A DNA stretch of 64,000 bases from Omphiscola glabra (Eukaryota; Mollusca; Gastropoda; Lymnaeidae). Location: positions 18,893,813 through 18,957,812 of the forward strand of contig OZ024807.1 of NCBI GenBank assembly GCA_964017045.1, read 5' to 3'. Each line of letters starts with the position of its first letter. Position 1 is the stretch's first letter. The notes beneath the pieces were generated by a model, which did not search any database, was not told the DNA's origin, and worked only from the letters and a program-made list of their open reading frames with translations. Both the position numbers and the translations under genes were made by a program. Below are positions 60,656-64,000 of the stretch, piece after piece.

Positions 60656-61560
60656 AACAAAAGAAGGGAAAAAAAGCAACAAGAAAAGAACATTAAAAAA
60701 AAATAATTTAGGCGACTTGAAGAAATTGAACTCTTTATCAAAAGTTACCACAACATTTTTATATCCTTTTATCTTCTTTTCGTTAAGTTATGGTAAAATA
60801 TTATTTGCTACAGTATGGATGGGAGTCTTTCAATAGTAAAAATTGCTACCTTTATTGTAATATTATATTTTTAATATTAGGCAAACAATATTTTTTCCAA
60901 ACAATTATTGTCAAACAATGTGAACCAGTTTTTTTTTTTTTAAACATTTCGTTTTCAATTTCGGAAATCAGTCGAGTAGAGGGTGTACACTTCTTTAAAT
61001 GCCTTTCTGTCGTGCCATCATAGTGCTTTTTTATTTCGGAGATATTAAAATGCCTGTTAAATTATTCTTTCCTTGCTTTTACCTAGTTTGGAGTGGCTTT
61101 CTTTCGTTGGTGTACACTATATCTACAATTAAAAAACAAAAACCAAAAAACTTTTTAATAAAATACAGTGTTGTTCATGCCTTGCCGACCTTGTCTACTA
61201 AGCTTAGTCTAGATTTCTGTTTCCATTGTTTACACCTCCGTGACATTAGAGAAAATGAGTTTTAAACGTTTAGACTTAGAGTTTCATTATTTGATTTGTT
61301 TTTGTTGTTTTTTCGATCTTTATAATAATATTTTAAAAAAAAAAAAACATTGCTTCTTGGATATATCTTTAAAAAATATAAATGAGTTGCCTGAGAGAAA
61401 ATCTCTGTATCATTGCAACCTTAGAAACTCAAAAAAAAAAAAAGGTGAATAAAATGTAGAACAATGGTTCAATATTGATATATTATTATTTAACTTATTA
61501 TTGTTACTTTCTTTTTTTGTTTTGTTTTTGTTTTACTTTAATTTTTTTCTTATTGTCTTG
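60656..61560. other. 3' flank of the plus-strand EGF gene, no further gene seen
   Basis: AT-rich with several A and T runs. It should hold the 3' UTR of the EGF gene; no single poly(A) signal could be chosen. Confidence 0.4.
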
Positions 61561-61579
61561 TTAATGTTTGCGTTTTGAT

Positions 61580-62760
61580 GCAGATCACCATCATCATCAG
61601 TGGTGATACAGCCCATGTAGGACTCTGGCCTGCTCCATTAATCTAATCTAATCTACTTAAGAAAATCATGAAACTATCGAGCCGAAGCTCATGAAGTCTT
61701 CACCAGAGCACCAACGCCACTCGAAACCGGCATTCAACTACTTTCCCAATGGTCTTCCATTCCAGTCAGGCCGCGAATCTGCACGACGGGGGCTTTGCGC
61801 CCCTGGGACAGCTTCAACTACCCTTCCACTCGATTGACTATGCGAGTGATGCGGCACCAGAGAAGGAACGCCTGGCCGGCAGGGGTGCTGCTTTCACTCA
61901 GCATATCAGGGTGGATATATTTTACATCACTAATGTCCCCCACTCCAACCTCGGGGAGACATGCAGGTGTCTTACAGACGCCCTCTAATAGGGTTTAAGT
62001 TGTTTTCTGCGGTGTGACTAATTCACACCGTAGCTGGGAGAGAAGCAGAGGTCGCCTAGGAGCAGTACCCTCAAAGACTGCATATTTAGAATCATCCGTG
62101 ATGGTCGCCACGTTCCCTCACCTCATATCCATACGGCAACTCCAATCATGTCTCGGCCTGTTTCTGCTTTATTTTCAACTGCACTTGGTAGGAAACCATG
62201 CAGCCGTGCTCTTTCTAACGCAGTTTCCGTGCGTTACCTTTGCCTTTCGGCGCAGAACCCCTACACAGTGATCCTGTATCACGGTAACGTTTCAGGGTGT
62301 TTGTGGCTAACCCTTCTTTATCGACAAACCATTTTTGGGAAGGACATACCAACTAGAGTCCCGGGGGGATGCTACACTACATCCTTCCATTCGCATCGAT
62401 CAATGTCTTTCCGCCTCCATGCGCAAACCCCCAATTTGTTCAAGTCCTTCTCCACAATCGTGTATGTTGTTTATATTGATGCTGTCATCGGCGTGGGTGT
62501 TTCGTCACATTATCATATTTTTTTTGGGTCTTTTCTTGATTAACGTCAAGACCAACTTTGACCGAGTTCTCTTGAATGCTTTAATTTTATCGTTTCTGTT
62601 CCTGCCAAGCAGAGCAATATCGCCTGCGTAAGTCAGGTACTGCAATGGCTGGTTACACAGAGCTCGTGATGTTTGTTTTTCTGTAATACCTCTCTGTAAC
62701 CAGCTTCTAATTCTAAAACTGGCGCTCATGCTCGTGTACGCTTCTAAAAAAATTTTTCTA
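61580..62760 (-). mobile_element. Decayed LINE fragment with RT motif
   Basis: The minus strand at 62729-62505 encodes LQYLTYAGDIALLGRNRNDK and then KRTRSKLVLTL, matching the catalytic YADDIALLGR region of a non-LTR reverse transcriptase with one aspartate changed to glycine. Downstream on the minus strand RRKDIDRCEWKDV resembles a LINE C-terminus. The end near 61590 has (GAT)n-like repeats. The stretch between is GC-richer than its surroundings but shows no clear domain. Confidence 0.6.
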
Positions 62761-63289
62761 GCGGTATGGTGAACAAAATAATTGACGGAGAATCTGTTTT
62801 GATGCAGATGCCGTTTGAGTTTAGGCTTGATCCTTCTTTTTTAATTTTTTTGTTTAGTTTTGTTTTGGATTTAGTTGTAGTATACATTGGAATTAGATTT
62901 TCATATTATAATATTTATATCATTTATTTTATAATTTAAAAATACATTAAAGTGTTATTTAAATCAAGCGACATTTACGAAGCTTTGAAAAAAAAAGGTC
63001 TTACACTGCACATTGTAAGTGTTTTACCAGTGCTGGTGTTTAGTTTAAATCAGTTAATTTTCCTTAAAAAAGTGTATTCATCCGCTATCAAGCTATAAGA
63101 CTAAGACATCGAGTTTGAACGTCTTAATTTAAAGTACGTCTACCTCTTCGCAAAGTCTACCGTGAATCATTAAGATGATGCCATGAAGCTGGGAAATAAT
63201 TACAGTTGAAACACAGACGAACAATGGAACATGAAAGAAAGAAATTGTTGATGTCAACTGTATTCAAATCGTTTGCATATTATCCTAAT

Positions 63290-63420
63290 ATCATCATCTT
63301 CATCATCATCATCATCATGTCCCTAAGTCCTTGGACCATTGGGGCGCCACAGCTGACATGAAAACTACACCTCCCCACTCCTCTCTGTCTTCTACACTAT
63401 GCATTATCCTATGACATGGA
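63290..63420 (-). mobile_element. LINE 3' tail with (GAT)n end
   Basis: The minus strand has GAGGAGTGGGGAGGTGTAGT, GGCGCCCCAATGGTCCAAGG and a closing (GAT)n run, matching the plus-strand fragment ending at 31615. Confidence 0.7.
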
Positions 63421-63682
63421 TTACTATGCATGGACAATGTTAAGCAAGATGATAATAAAAATGTTAACACCTTGGAACTGAAACAATTTGAGAACCTTAA
63501 AATCAGGACTTATAACAAAACGACAAGTGTACTTTGATAGTAATGCGTTTACACGGAACTCGTGATGCTGATACAACTTAAATGTATCACGTACCATGCG
63601 ATGAATATTTAGTTCAAGAATTTTAAAAATTATAACAGTTGATGAGCACATTGAGTCTTAAAATAGTATTATGACAGTATTT

Positions 63683-63955
63683 TCTACAAACAATGGCATT
63701 ATCACAGTGTTATCTACAAACAATGGAATTATCACAGTGTTATCTACAAACAATGGATATGTCATTGTTATCTACAAATAATGGAATAATAACAGTGTTA
63801 TCTACAAACATTGGAATTATCACATTGTTATCTACAAACAATGGACTTATCACAGTGGTATCTACAAATAATGGAATTATCAGTGTTAATTACAAATAAT
63901 GGAATAATGACCGTGCTATATACAATTAATGGAATAATGACAGAGCTATCTATTT
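63683..63955. repeat. 30-bp minisatellite, about nine copies
   Basis: The unit is TCTACAAACAATGGAATTAT plus CACAGTGTTA, increasingly diverged toward the right. The array gives an apparent open frame that is not a gene. Confidence 0.93.
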
Positions 63956-64000
63956 AAGGACTCAAAATTAATGTTAACAATCTGTAGAAACAAACTCCAT

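Overview
This window is eukaryotic. It is AT-rich and intron-rich, with short coding exons joined by GT..AG introns, and it holds decayed non-LTR retrotransposons, hAT-type DNA transposons, LTR-like pieces and many minisatellites. No rRNA, convincing tRNA, operon or CRISPR array was seen. The gene content (small single-pass receptors built from tiny six-cysteine EGF exons, one with a C-type lectin domain) and the transposon mix suggest an invertebrate, most likely a gastropod mollusc. That taxonomic call is inference.

Layout. 1-8.6 kb: transposon remnants only (a ZBED/hAT transposase relic, LINE pieces, and an LTR-like insertion inside a duplicated segment). 8.7-18.2 kb, minus strand: a complete eight-exon gene for a 369-residue type I membrane protein of unknown family. 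18.2-26.2 kb: intergenic, with a SPIN-like hAT MITE nested in another hAT element that has a perfect 8-bp target duplication, a long palindrome and a possible Penelope/hammerhead-like motif. 26.3-35.7 kb, minus strand: a complete ten-exon gene for a 366-residue protein with signal peptide, C-type lectin domain, five EGF-like repeats, one membrane helix and a very short tail. 39.8-40.1 kb, minus strand: two EGF exons of a decaying paralogue. 47.6-60.7 kb, plus strand: a complete seven-exon gene for a 203-residue protein with signal peptide, four EGF-like repeats, one membrane helix and a short tail. Its last intron holds a decayed L2/CR1-group LINE with an apparently exact 1,219-bp internal tandem duplication. 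60.7-64 kb: further LINE fragments and a 30-bp minisatellite.

Each EGF repeat of the lectin receptor and of the 39.8-kb relic, and three of the four in the plus-strand gene, is a single symmetrical phase 1-1 exon of 99 or 102 bp, which suits exon shuffling. The last EGF of the minus-strand lectin receptor and the last EGF of the plus-strand gene are clearly paralogous, so 26-61 kb looks like a small, partly inverted receptor cluster. The very short cytoplasmic tails suggest recognition, adhesion or co-receptor roles rather than direct signalling; this too is inference. All exon models were read by eye from splice signals and reading-frame continuity and have no transcript support.
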